This document shows positions 8,649 to 16,654 of a stretch of 37,100 bases of DNA, one piece after another. The stretch covers positions 1 through 37,100 of the forward strand of contig JAEEZC010000066.1 of assembly GCA_016288465.1 (NCBI GenBank). Reading direction: 5' to 3'. The stretch's first letter is position 1, and each line of letters opens with the position of its first letter. The notes under the pieces were generated by a model, which worked only from the letters and a program-made list of their open reading frames with translations, was not told the DNA's origin and ran no database searches. The DNA is from Verrucomicrobiota bacterium (GTDB lineage: Bacteria; Verrucomicrobiota; Kiritimatiellia; RFP12; UBA1067). The translations under genes were made by a program, and so were the position numbers.

Positions 8649-11045
8649 TCAAACACAAGCGGCCTGTACACTTTCAAGGATTTTCTGCAGTCGTTCACGT
8701 TCTTTTTTGGCGACGGCAATTCTAAGCTTTTTCTCTTCGTTGGCCGCGCGAAGCTCGTCGACTTTTGCGGACAGCGTCTTCTTGGTCTTGTCCGCTTCGG
8801 CAATTCTAAGCTTTTTCTCTTCATTGGCCGCGCGAAGCTCGTCGACTTTTGCGGACAGAGTCTTCTTGATCTTGTCCGCTTCGGCAATCTTGAGCTTTTT
8901 CTCTTCGTTGGCCGCGCGAAGCTCCTCGACTTTTGCGGACAGAATCTTCTTGATCTTGTCCGCTTCGGCAATTCTAAGCTTTTTCTCTTCGTTAGCCGCG
9001 CGAAGCTCGTCGACTTTTGCGGACAGCGTCTTCTTGGTCTTGTCCGCTTCGGCAATTCTAAGCTTTTTCTCTTCGTTAGCCGCGCGAAGCTCGTCGATTT
9101 TCATGGACATGCCAGTCCGGATCTGTGTTTCCCGTGCAGCTTCGAACGATAGCTCTTCATTTCTACGACTGAAATGCGTGAATAATGTTGTTAAAAGGCT
9201 TGCTCCAGATAGGGCTAGACGATATGCATCGTCATACATGCCCATGTTGACCGTTGATGGAGGAATGTCTGGAAATTCCAGCGCTCTCAGTCCATTTGTT
9301 TGTAGAATGGAGAAAGTCCTCTCTATCGTTTTATCTGTTGCCCGTCGGAATAGGTTGTCAAAGCAACTGCGGATTGCCGCCTTAAAGAACTGTTTTCGAA
9401 GCTCCAGCTCGCGTCCAGCAATAGCGTCTCTGATTTCCAAGAATGCTTTTAGAAAGTTGGTCGGATGTTTGTCCGAATTTCCCATCTGACTGTTTGGCAG
9501 GAACGCTCTATAATAGTAGTACGACTTCCCCAGAAGCGCGATTCTTTCAGCATCAACAAGAGTCATCAGCACAAAGAACACATCGTCTGTCGGAGGAATC
9601 TGGTGGAAACGAATTCCGCATTGCTGGATGAAGGACGACCTATACAGTTTGTTCCATGGCGCGAATCCAAGCCCGGCAAAGACATTTATCCCCTGTTTAT
9701 TCGCGGAAATTGGCCCTTCGACTTGGAAATAGCTGTCGGGTATGCCCATTTCTTGACACTGATTGAAGTTGCGGCAGTTGATGTGAATTCGTCCAGCAAC
9801 AACAACATCAGCGTTTTGGGCTTCGCCACAAGATACCATGTCTGCCAACATGTCGGGACGGCAGAAGTCGTCTGCGTCGGCGAAGAAAAGCCAACGTCCT
9901 CTTGCTTCGTCTATTCCGCGATTTCTGGCAATGGCTCCACCTGAATTCTTCTGTGTGATTACCCTGACTCGTGGATCATTAGAAGAGAACTCATTGAGAA
10001 TTGCAGCGCTTTTGTCCGTTGAACCGTCGTCCACGCAGATAATCTCGATATTTCGCAGCGTTTGGGCCAACAGAGAAATAAGCATCATTGATAGGTATGC
10101 CTCCGCATTGTATACGGGGACTATTACCGAAACAGCCATGCCGTCGCCAGACTCAGTTTCCTCGCATGACAGGCCGAAGGCCGCTCGCCAGAGCTTGATG
10201 CCGTTGATGCCTGCATGAAGCCACCATAGGTGGGCCATCATGTGTTCGGGCTTTCTCCAAGGCTTCCTTGACGTTACGAAATGTGTTATGTAAGCTTCTC
10301 CGCCTGTTGCCTCAAGTTGGCTCTTGATGCAGTGGTTGCCGACTTGGACATTCCAGCGAAGGTCTAGAATCCTTATCTTGTCCTTGCAGCAGAAGTTTAT
10401 TGCGTCCTGCTCATTGTACCATTTGACTTTGGAAGCGGCTATTGTCACCGGAACAAGGGTGGTTATTAGTTGCTCTTTCCGGTAGGCGTCGAAATTCACG
10501 ACCAGAACACCTGCATTGATGTAGCGGTCTAATTCCTCGAATCCATTCTGTTTTGCCCACGCGACGAATTGCGGCATCTTTGAGAATTCGGCTCCATCGG
10601 GTACGCCCGCAAATATGTTGCCGCGTAGATCCGTCTCGAAAAGCTCTGTCAAATCGTGGTTAACTGCGATGTCGATGTCTAGCAGGATCGCTTTTTCAAA
10701 ATTGCATAGGATGACAGGAGCAAGAAGTTTGAAACACGTCGACACGGTGACATAGCTGTTCTGACCAAACTCAGACAGTCCGCTGCCATTCACGGCGGCG
10801 GAAACATCAACAAATCGGATCGACAGGTTCTTGTGTCCCGAAAGGTCTTTGGTTGCAGCGTCGCAACGGTCTTGCGGGATGTTGGCATGAAGAACGAGGA
10901 GGTCGATGTTGCTGTTCGGGGTGCTGGCGACAATTGAGCGTACCGTCACTTCGAGAAACGGCAGGTAGTTGCCGTCTGCCACCATGACGACCGGAATGTT
11001 CCGATTCTCGAACGCTGGTTTTATGTCGTCTCTTGCTGCGATCAT
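8649..11045 (-). CDS. GT8-GT2 fusion glycosyltransferase with tandem-repeat C-terminal coiled coil
   Basis: GT8 LLDIDIAVNHDLTELFETDL; GT2 VSVIVPVYNAEAYLSMMLISLLAQTLRNIEIICVDDGSTDKSA; C-terminus has repeated KVDELRAANEEKKLRIAEADKTKKTLSA. Confidence 0.93.
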   Translation of the reverse strand: MIAARDDIKPAFENRNIPVVMVADGNYLPFLEVTVRSIVASTPNSNIDLLVLHANIPQDRCDAATKDLSGHKNLSIRFVDVSAAVNGSGLSEFGQNSYVTVSTCFKLLAPVILCNFEKAILLDIDIAVNHDLTELFETDLRGNIFAGVPDGAEFSKMPQFVAWAKQNGFEELDRYINAGVLVVNFDAYRKEQLITTLVPVTIAASKVKWYNEQDAINFCCKDKIRILDLRWNVQVGNHCIKSQLEATGGEAYITHFVTSRKPWRKPEHMMAHLWWLHAGINGIKLWRAAFGLSCEETESGDGMAVSVIVPVYNAEAYLSMMLISLLAQTLRNIEIICVDDGSTDKSAAILNEFSSNDPRVRVITQKNSGGAIARNRGIDEARGRWLFFADADDFCRPDMLADMVSCGEAQNADVVVAGRIHINCRNFNQCQEMGIPDSYFQVEGPISANKQGINVFAGLGFAPWNKLYRSSFIQQCGIRFHQIPPTDDVFFVLMTLVDAERIALLGKSYYYYRAFLPNSQMGNSDKHPTNFLKAFLEIRDAIAGRELELRKQFFKAAIRSCFDNLFRRATDKTIERTFSILQTNGLRALEFPDIPPSTVNMGMYDDAYRLALSGASLLTTLFTHFSRRNEELSFEAARETQIRTGMSMKIDELRAANEEKKLRIAEADKTKKTLSAKVDELRAANEEKKLRIAEADKIKKILSAKVEELRAANEEKKLKIAEADKIKKTLSAKVDELRAANEEKKLRIAEADKTKKTLSAKVDELRAANEEKKLRIAVAKKERERLQKILESVQAACV
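8721..9102. repeat. Tandem 84-bp coding repeats (copies begin at 8721, 8805, 8889, 8973, 9057)
   Basis: The 'tctaagctttttctcttcg' landmark (variant 'tcttgagc' at 8889) recurs at exactly 84-bp intervals; encodes a 28-aa unit. Confidence 0.95.
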
Positions 11046-11299
11046 GCTCTAATCTCCCAGTGCCCGCCTTTGTCAGGGCCGACGCGTTGCAGACGTCCGT
11101 CCATTTTCAGCCTTTGCACATGCTTGGTTACGGCTCTTCGTGATATTCCAAGAATTCCTGCGAGTGAATCGTATGTGCAATATGGATCGGCTCGTATTGC
11201 TTCTAAGATTTTCAGGGAACTTTTCAGGGAACGTTCCGAACTCGCAACCTTCTCGTTCGCGGTCATGGGTTGTGAAATGTTGTTCGCTTGCTTGCGCAT
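11042..11299 (-). CDS. Small winged-helix DNA-binding protein
   Basis: SLKILEAIRADPYCTYDSLAGILGISRRAVTKHVQRLKMDGRLQRVGPDKGGHWEIRA; ATGA overlap with the next GT gene. Confidence 0.8.
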   Translation of the reverse strand: MRKQANNISQPMTANEKVASSERSLKSSLKILEAIRADPYCTYDSLAGILGISRRAVTKHVQRLKMDGRLQRVGPDKGGHWEIRA

Positions 11300-11319
11300 G
11301 TTAACCCGATTGCCATCGC

Positions 11320-12900
11320 TTATCCCTGCAGCTCCTCTACGAGGTCTTCCACGATTGTGCGCTTTGCCGCGGAGAAGGAGATGCCTATGAGTGTGATGCG
11401 CTTTCCCGAAAGAGCGTACTTGCCTGCGTAGTCCTTGCCCCTGATCTGCTCCAGCGCTTCCGTCGCGGGACGGTCAAGCTTGAACTCGACTATGTAGACG
11501 TCTTCGGGCGTGTGCGCAACAAGGTCGATCCGGCCGTCGTTCGTCTGCACTTCCCCCTGTGCGCTGACGCCGATCAGCCGCAGGACTACATAGACAATCG
11601 TCTGCCACATCTGCTCGTTCTGTCGGTCGGTGAGACTGTAGGGGATGTTGGAGAAGAATGTCTTGAGCGCCTTCACGAACTTCGGCACGTCATGATCGTA
11701 AAGCGCAGTGATGGCCGCAATCTGCGCAGCTCCGGCAGCATCCTCGCCTAGCCCGGAATAAACGGGGGCGATGGCATGAAGGAACGATTCGCGAACCTCG
11801 CGGTTGGGGAAGTCGAGCGAATACAGGCGGGACCCGCCGACGTCCCTGCTCGCACAGATGGTCAGATAGCCGGTCTGGTAAAGAAGCGTCACGGCACGCG
11901 GGTTGCCCGGCTCGTAGTTTCCGAGTTCCGTTGCAGATATGTCTATCCGCGAAAAGTCGAGCGGCTTCCTTCCCAGAATGTCGGCGAGAAACGTCGGCAT
12001 TGCGGTTTCGGACCAGTAATTGCCGAACTCTCCCCTGCCAAAGCAAAGACCAAGCGAGACAGGATTTATGACCGGCTCCGCGGCGTGATGGAACTTGTAG
12101 CCGTCGTACCATTCCACGATCTTGGCGAACGACTCCTTGTCTGTAAGGCCCTGCGCCTCGCCAAGTTCGTGGATGCGCCCGGGGAAATACTTCAGCACCT
12201 CCTCGTGCGTGTAGCCAAAGAGCGTCGCCGCCTTTGGGTGCATCGTCCAGTCGTTGAGGTTGTTGAGGTCGGAGAATATCGACACCTTCGAGAACTTGGA
12301 GACGCCCGTTATGAACGCGAACCGCTGCTTCGCCTCCAGCGTCTTGATGACGGAGTAGAACGCCTTGAGCGTGTCGCGGAACTCCGTGACGTCCGGCTTC
12401 ATGAGATGTCCGAGAAGAGGCTTGTCGTACTCGTCCACAAGGAGCACCATGTGACCGTCCGGCGATTTCGCGGCAAGCGCGTTTATCGCACGCTCGAAAG
12501 CGGTTGCAGGGTTGGCGTCATCTGCGAAGGGGACGCCGTTGCGTCGGCACTCGTTGTCCAGCATGACGCGCCAGCGGCGATTGAGCTCTTCGGCCGTTTT
12601 TGCCTGTGCGCTTCCCATGTCGAGGTGAAGGACCGGCCACTTCTTCGACCAGTCCCCCTTGGGTTCGACAGCAAGGCCGGTGAAGAGTTCGCGTCTCCCC
12701 TCGAAGAGAGCCTTCAGCGTAGAGACGGCGAGCGACTTGCCGAAGCGACGCGGGCGGGCGATGAAGAAGAGCTTGCCGACATCGCCAGACGCCATCGTGT
12801 AGAGCGCATCCGTCTTGTCGACGTATGTAAAGCCGCCGCCTCGCAGCTCCTCGAACGTGTATGTGTCTGTCGCAACCTTTTCCATATCCATAGCCCGCAT
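11320..12900 (-). CDS. AAA-ATPase-like / PD-(D/E)XK nuclease superfamily protein
   Basis: YVDKTDALYTMA...FFIARPRRFGKSLAVSTLKALFEG (P-loop) and GRIDLVAHTPEDVYIVEFKLD (D...EFK nuclease motif). Confidence 0.9.
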   Translation of the reverse strand: MRAMDMEKVATDTYTFEELRGGGFTYVDKTDALYTMASGDVGKLFFIARPRRFGKSLAVSTLKALFEGRRELFTGLAVEPKGDWSKKWPVLHLDMGSAQAKTAEELNRRWRVMLDNECRRNGVPFADDANPATAFERAINALAAKSPDGHMVLLVDEYDKPLLGHLMKPDVTEFRDTLKAFYSVIKTLEAKQRFAFITGVSKFSKVSIFSDLNNLNDWTMHPKAATLFGYTHEEVLKYFPGRIHELGEAQGLTDKESFAKIVEWYDGYKFHHAAEPVINPVSLGLCFGRGEFGNYWSETAMPTFLADILGRKPLDFSRIDISATELGNYEPGNPRAVTLLYQTGYLTICASRDVGGSRLYSLDFPNREVRESFLHAIAPVYSGLGEDAAGAAQIAAITALYDHDVPKFVKALKTFFSNIPYSLTDRQNEQMWQTIVYVVLRLIGVSAQGEVQTNDGRIDLVAHTPEDVYIVEFKLDRPATEALEQIRGKDYAGKYALSGKRITLIGISFSAAKRTIVEDLVEELQG

Positions 12901-13829
12901 TATGCCATGTTCCCAGTCGCTTCTGATAGGTTCTTGTATGCCTTGAGCAGCTCGCGCACCTTGCCGATCTTTTCCGCATCCTCCGCCATTTGTCTGGCTG
13001 CCGCCGCCTTGCGCGCGGCAGCCTCGGCCCGTGCGCTGATTCTCGCCTTGGCGGAGACAGGGTCGTAGACAGCCTGCGAATGGCCGTGCAGGAACTCCTC
13101 GTAGCAGTCGCAGACTCCGGCGACGTCGTCCGTGAACGCGATCTGGCAGCCCTTGTTGAGCCAGAGGACCTTGTTGCAGAGCGAGCGTATCTGCCCTATC
13201 GAATGCGAGACGAGTATCGTGGTCGCTCCTCCGCCGATTATCTCCTTCATCTTGCTTTCGCTCTTCTGCCTGAATGCGCCGTCGCCTACGGCGAGCACTT
13301 CGTCGAGTATGAGCAGGTCGGGCTTGACGAGCGAGGCGATGGAGAACGCGAGACGGGACTTCATGCCGGACGAAAGCTGCCTGAAAGGGCGGTCTTCGAG
13401 CCCGTCGAGCTCCGCGAAGCTGATTATCTGCCGGAACGTCCTGTCCAGGAACGCGCGCGTGTAGCCGAGCATCGCTCCGCGAAGGTACGTGTTCTCCTTG
13501 ATGGTTAGGTCCCCGTCGAAGCCGCTTGCGAGCTCAAGCAGCGCCGAGACTCGCCCGTGGCGCACGATGGTGCCTTCCGTCGGCTCCATTATGCCCGAGA
13601 CCGCCTTGAGCAGCGTGGACTTGCCCGCGCCGTTCGAGCCGATTATGCCGAGCATGTCGCCTTTGTCGATCGAGAACGTGATGCCCCGGTCCGCCCAGAA
13701 GTCGACGACCTTGTAGTTGCCGGTCAGCCGGCGCATGACCCATTCTTTCAGGCCGATGTTCTTGAAGTCGCCTATCCGGTACCGGATGGAGACGCCGCGG
13801 CATTCGAGCATGGCCTTCTTGTCAGACAT
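12900..13829 (-). CDS. wzt: Polysaccharide ABC transporter ATP-binding protein (Wzt/KpsT/TagH type)
   Basis: GIIGSNGAGKSTLLKAVSGI (Walker A), QLSSGMKSRLAFSIAS (signature), LLILDEVLAVGD (Walker B). ATG 13829 overlaps the permease stop; the longer ORF-track start is unlikely. Confidence 0.93.
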   Translation of the reverse strand: MSDKKAMLECRGVSIRYRIGDFKNIGLKEWVMRRLTGNYKVVDFWADRGITFSIDKGDMLGIIGSNGAGKSTLLKAVSGIMEPTEGTIVRHGRVSALLELASGFDGDLTIKENTYLRGAMLGYTRAFLDRTFRQIISFAELDGLEDRPFRQLSSGMKSRLAFSIASLVKPDLLILDEVLAVGDGAFRQKSESKMKEIIGGGATTILVSHSIGQIRSLCNKVLWLNKGCQIAFTDDVAGVCDCYEEFLHGHSQAVYDPVSAKARISARAEAAARKAAAARQMAEDAEKIGKVRELLKAYKNLSEATGNMA

Positions 13830-14589
13830 AGTACAGGAATTCGGTGTTGTAGCGCTTGTACATGTAGCAGCCCGCGATGATCGCCGCGAGAGCCACTCCC
13901 GCAAGCGTCAGATGAGTCTCGAGGGACGGAACCGCGCCGTTGAGCACGACTTCGCGGAAGTACGCGATGTGGCGGTACACCGGGTTGCACGCGAACGCGA
14001 GCTGCATCCGGGGCGAGTACCCGTCTATCGTGTAGAATATGGCCGAGCCGTACATGAGAAGCTGGACGAAGACTCGCCAGAGGTAGTCGATGTCGCGGAA
14101 GAACACGAAGAAGGCGGACAGGACCAGCCCGATGCCCGTGTTGAAGGCGAGCATGGTGGCGATGGGATACGCCAGCAGAAGGAACTTCCACGTGAACTCC
14201 ACTCCGTCCATCCAGCAGAAGAAGAAGAACACTACCAGCGTCAGGGCGAAGTTGATCAGCGTCTGCACCGAGCTAGCGAACAGGAACAGGTACTTCGGCA
14301 CGTTCACCTTGGTGAATATGGCCGCGTTGCCGTACAGGCTGTGCATCCCGAGGCTTGTGGACTCGGAGAACCAGCAGAACACGAGGTTCCCGCAGAACAG
14401 GTATGTCGTGTAGTGGTCCATGTTGCGGCCGAAGAACTGCTCGAACACCAGCTTCATGACGAAAAGCATCATGAGCGGCATGAGCATGCTCCAGCCAACT
14501 CCCAGGATGGTGCGCTTGTACTTCTTCTTGAAGTCCCGTTTGACCAGCTCTTCAAACAGGAATCTGTGGGTTTTCAGTGTTTTGAGCAT
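13822..14589 (-). CDS. wzm: Polysaccharide ABC transporter permease (Wzm type)
   Basis: ABC-2 permease: LVKRDFKKKYKRTILGVGWSMLMPLMMLFVMKLVF...; adjacent to wzt. Confidence 0.92.
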   Translation of the reverse strand: MLKTLKTHRFLFEELVKRDFKKKYKRTILGVGWSMLMPLMMLFVMKLVFEQFFGRNMDHYTTYLFCGNLVFCWFSESTSLGMHSLYGNAAIFTKVNVPKYLFLFASSVQTLINFALTLVVFFFFCWMDGVEFTWKFLLLAYPIATMLAFNTGIGLVLSAFFVFFRDIDYLWRVFVQLLMYGSAIFYTIDGYSPRMQLAFACNPVYRHIAYFREVVLNGAVPSLETHLTLAGVALAAIIAGCYMYKRYNTEFLYYV

Positions 14590-14597
14590 TTCGACGT

Positions 14598-14606
14598 ATT
14601 ATACCA
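14598..14606 (-). promoter_or_regulatory. Extended -10 TGGTATAAT, 8 nt from wzm ATG
   Basis: ATTATACCA on + strand. Confidence 0.8.
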
Positions 14607-14622
14607 AACGCCGTTGCTCCGC

Positions 14623-16044
14623 TCAATATGCGCCGCGCATGAAAAGCACCGCGTAGATGGTGCGGATGAGTATCCAGACGTCCATCCAGGGCGACCAGTT
14701 CAGGACGTAGTGCGCGTCAAGCGCCACGCGGCGCGCGTACCCGGTGCCGCTTCTGCCCGACACCTGCCAAAGCCCCGTTATGCCGGGCCGCACCGACGAG
14801 AACACCTCGTACGCGTCGCCATAGTACTGCACCTCCTCCTTTACTATGGGACGGGGGCCGATCAGCGCCATTTCGCCAGTGAAGACGTTGAAAAGCTGCG
14901 GAAGCTCGTCGAGGGACGTCTTGCGCAGGAAACGGCCTACGGCGGTGATGCGCGGGTCGTTTCTGATCTTGAATGTCTCGTGCCACTCCTTGGCGATGCC
15001 GGGGTCGGACTCCAGAAGCTGGCGGAGGCGCTCGTCGGCGTCGACGTGCATGGAGCGGAACTTCAGCACCGAAATCTCCCGCCCGTTCCGTCCCAGCCGG
15101 CGCTGGCGGTAGAACACGGGCCCTTTGCTGGTCAGCTTGACGAGAAGGGGAATCGCCACGAAAAGCGGCGAAAGGACTGCGAATGCCAGCGCCGCGAGCG
15201 TCGTGTCCATGATCCGCTTCTGGAGGCGCTTGACCTTCATCCGGGACTGGTTGACCATCTCTATGCCGCCAATGCCCTCGAAGTTGATCGGCTTCGCGCC
15301 GAACACCGGGAACGCCGCGGACGTCGGCAGGTACTCGATGTAGGTGAACCACTTCGTGAATTCGTCGAGCTGCAGGCGGAAGAGCCGCGGATCCTGGCAG
15401 GCGAGCAGTATCCTTACGCCGCATTCGCGCGCCTTGTGCGTTATGTCGCGCAGCGAGCCGAGCCTCTTGATGCCGGACTTCTCCAGCTCGCTTTCGCCGC
15501 TGTGCTCCGCGTTGTCGAAGTAGCCGACGATCCTCATGCCGAGATAGGAAGAGCCGCATATCGCCTCGGCGACCAATTCGGCCGTTTTCCCACCGCCCGC
15601 CAGCAGAACAGGTATCTGGCCGACGCCCGCCTTGCGCATCAGGCACCGCGCCCAGTTGCGGAATGACTGGGATGCGAATGCGATGACTATGCCCGAGAAC
15701 GCGACGACGAAGCGGGAGACTCCGTCCGTCGTCTTGTAGGTGAACCCGAGATAGGCGAGCACTCCGGCGTGCGTCAGCATCGACGAGATCATGAGACGCC
15801 GCATCTCCTCGACAGGGGAAAGCGGCGCCGACGGATACATCCAGTTGCCGTGGTACAGGTCCAGCGCGGCGTTGGAAAGGACGAAAAAGACCGCCACTGG
15901 CCAGAAGCTGAGGTAGAAGAACGGCTCGTATTCGCCTATTCCAGCTGCCCAATAGCCCCAGACAGTCAAAGCCCATACGGCGAAGACGCCGATGACATCG
16001 GCGAAGCAAAGCCCTATGATGCGGATTCTCCCCTGCGTGAACAT
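14623..16044 (-). CDS. Undecaprenyl-phosphate sugar transferase (polyprenyl glycosylphosphotransferase, WbaP/WcaJ-like)
   Basis: KRIMDTTLAALAFAVLSPLFVAIPLLVKLTSKGPVFYRQRRLGRNG...KFRSM...RKTSLDELPQLFNVFTGEMALIGPRP. Start moved to 16044, 7 nt from a TATAAT box. Confidence 0.95.
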   Translation of the reverse strand: MFTQGRIRIIGLCFADVIGVFAVWALTVWGYWAAGIGEYEPFFYLSFWPVAVFFVLSNAALDLYHGNWMYPSAPLSPVEEMRRLMISSMLTHAGVLAYLGFTYKTTDGVSRFVVAFSGIVIAFASQSFRNWARCLMRKAGVGQIPVLLAGGGKTAELVAEAICGSSYLGMRIVGYFDNAEHSGESELEKSGIKRLGSLRDITHKARECGVRILLACQDPRLFRLQLDEFTKWFTYIEYLPTSAAFPVFGAKPINFEGIGGIEMVNQSRMKVKRLQKRIMDTTLAALAFAVLSPLFVAIPLLVKLTSKGPVFYRQRRLGRNGREISVLKFRSMHVDADERLRQLLESDPGIAKEWHETFKIRNDPRITAVGRFLRKTSLDELPQLFNVFTGEMALIGPRPIVKEEVQYYGDAYEVFSSVRPGITGLWQVSGRSGTGYARRVALDAHYVLNWSPWMDVWILIRTIYAVLFMRGAY

Positions 16045-16051
16045 GCGCGAT

Positions 16052-16060
16052 ATTATACCA
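16052..16060 (-). promoter_or_regulatory. Extended -10 TGGTATAAT, 7 nt from sugar transferase ATG
   Basis: ATTATACCA on + strand. Confidence 0.8.
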
Positions 16061-16084
16061 AAATTCGCAATTGACGGCGTAAAG

Positions 16085-16654
16085 TCATGTCGTTGCCCGC
16101 TTTGCCTCCGCACTGTTGGCGTCGGATGATGGAATCGCCGCGCCCTGGATTATCATCAGACGCAATGCCATCGCCCCCATTTCGTCCATGCGCGCGTATT
16201 CCTGCCGGTCCTTGTCCGAAAGCCGGTATCTGCGGCTCCTTGCCAGTGCGCTGTCCTGGTTGACCGCAGCCGAAGAACGCGCGCCCTGCCAGTTGCCGGC
16301 GTGCAGGCGATCGTCCTCAGCATCCCACCACAGGACAAGTCCGTAGGGCATGACGAACCGTATGGTGCCGGAAATGCCGCTGTCCTTCGCCGCATCCCCG
16401 ACTTCCATCCTGTGCTGGCGGCGGAGGAAGCCCTTCATCTTTCCGTACGGAACGAAGAACTTGACGAGCCTGATGTCGGATTCCTTGCGCACGCTGAGCG
16501 TTGCGGTGAACGCGAAGGGGAGAATCGCCAGCAGCGCCCTGAGAAATGCTCCGCCAGGTGCCGGAGCGACGGATATCCCGTAGCGCTTTGCAAGCCATAT
16601 CCGCATGGCGAACGCCGGCGGCAGAAGCTTGATGGCTCTGCGAAGTTTCTTCAT
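16085..16654 (-). CDS. Hypothetical 189-aa protein
   Basis: MKKLRRAIKLLPPAFAMRIWLAKRYGIS...; ATGA overlap with the upstream giant GT stop, SD GGGAGG; ORF-track extension to 17560 is antisense/alternate frame to the GT. Confidence 0.65.
   Translation of the reverse strand: MKKLRRAIKLLPPAFAMRIWLAKRYGISVAPAPGGAFLRALLAILPFAFTATLSVRKESDIRLVKFFVPYGKMKGFLRRQHRMEVGDAAKDSGISGTIRFVMPYGLVLWWDAEDDRLHAGNWQGARSSAAVNQDSALARSRRYRLSDKDRQEYARMDEMGAMALRLMIIQGAAIPSSDANSAEAKRATT

Noticed and set aside
8581-9489. 302-aa plus-strand ORF with ASAILSFFSSLAARSSSTFAD repeats
   Set aside because: Antisense shadow of the 84-bp repeats in the minus-strand GT, which has clear domain support.
11776-13068. 430-aa plus-strand ORF
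   Set aside because: Antisense to the well-supported AAA/PD-(D/E)XK gene; low-complexity Arg/Val/Leu-rich composition typical of shadow ORFs in GC-rich DNA.
13717-15666. 649-aa plus-strand ORF
   Set aside because: Antisense across wzt/wzm/sugar transferase genes; E/H/R-rich shadow translation.
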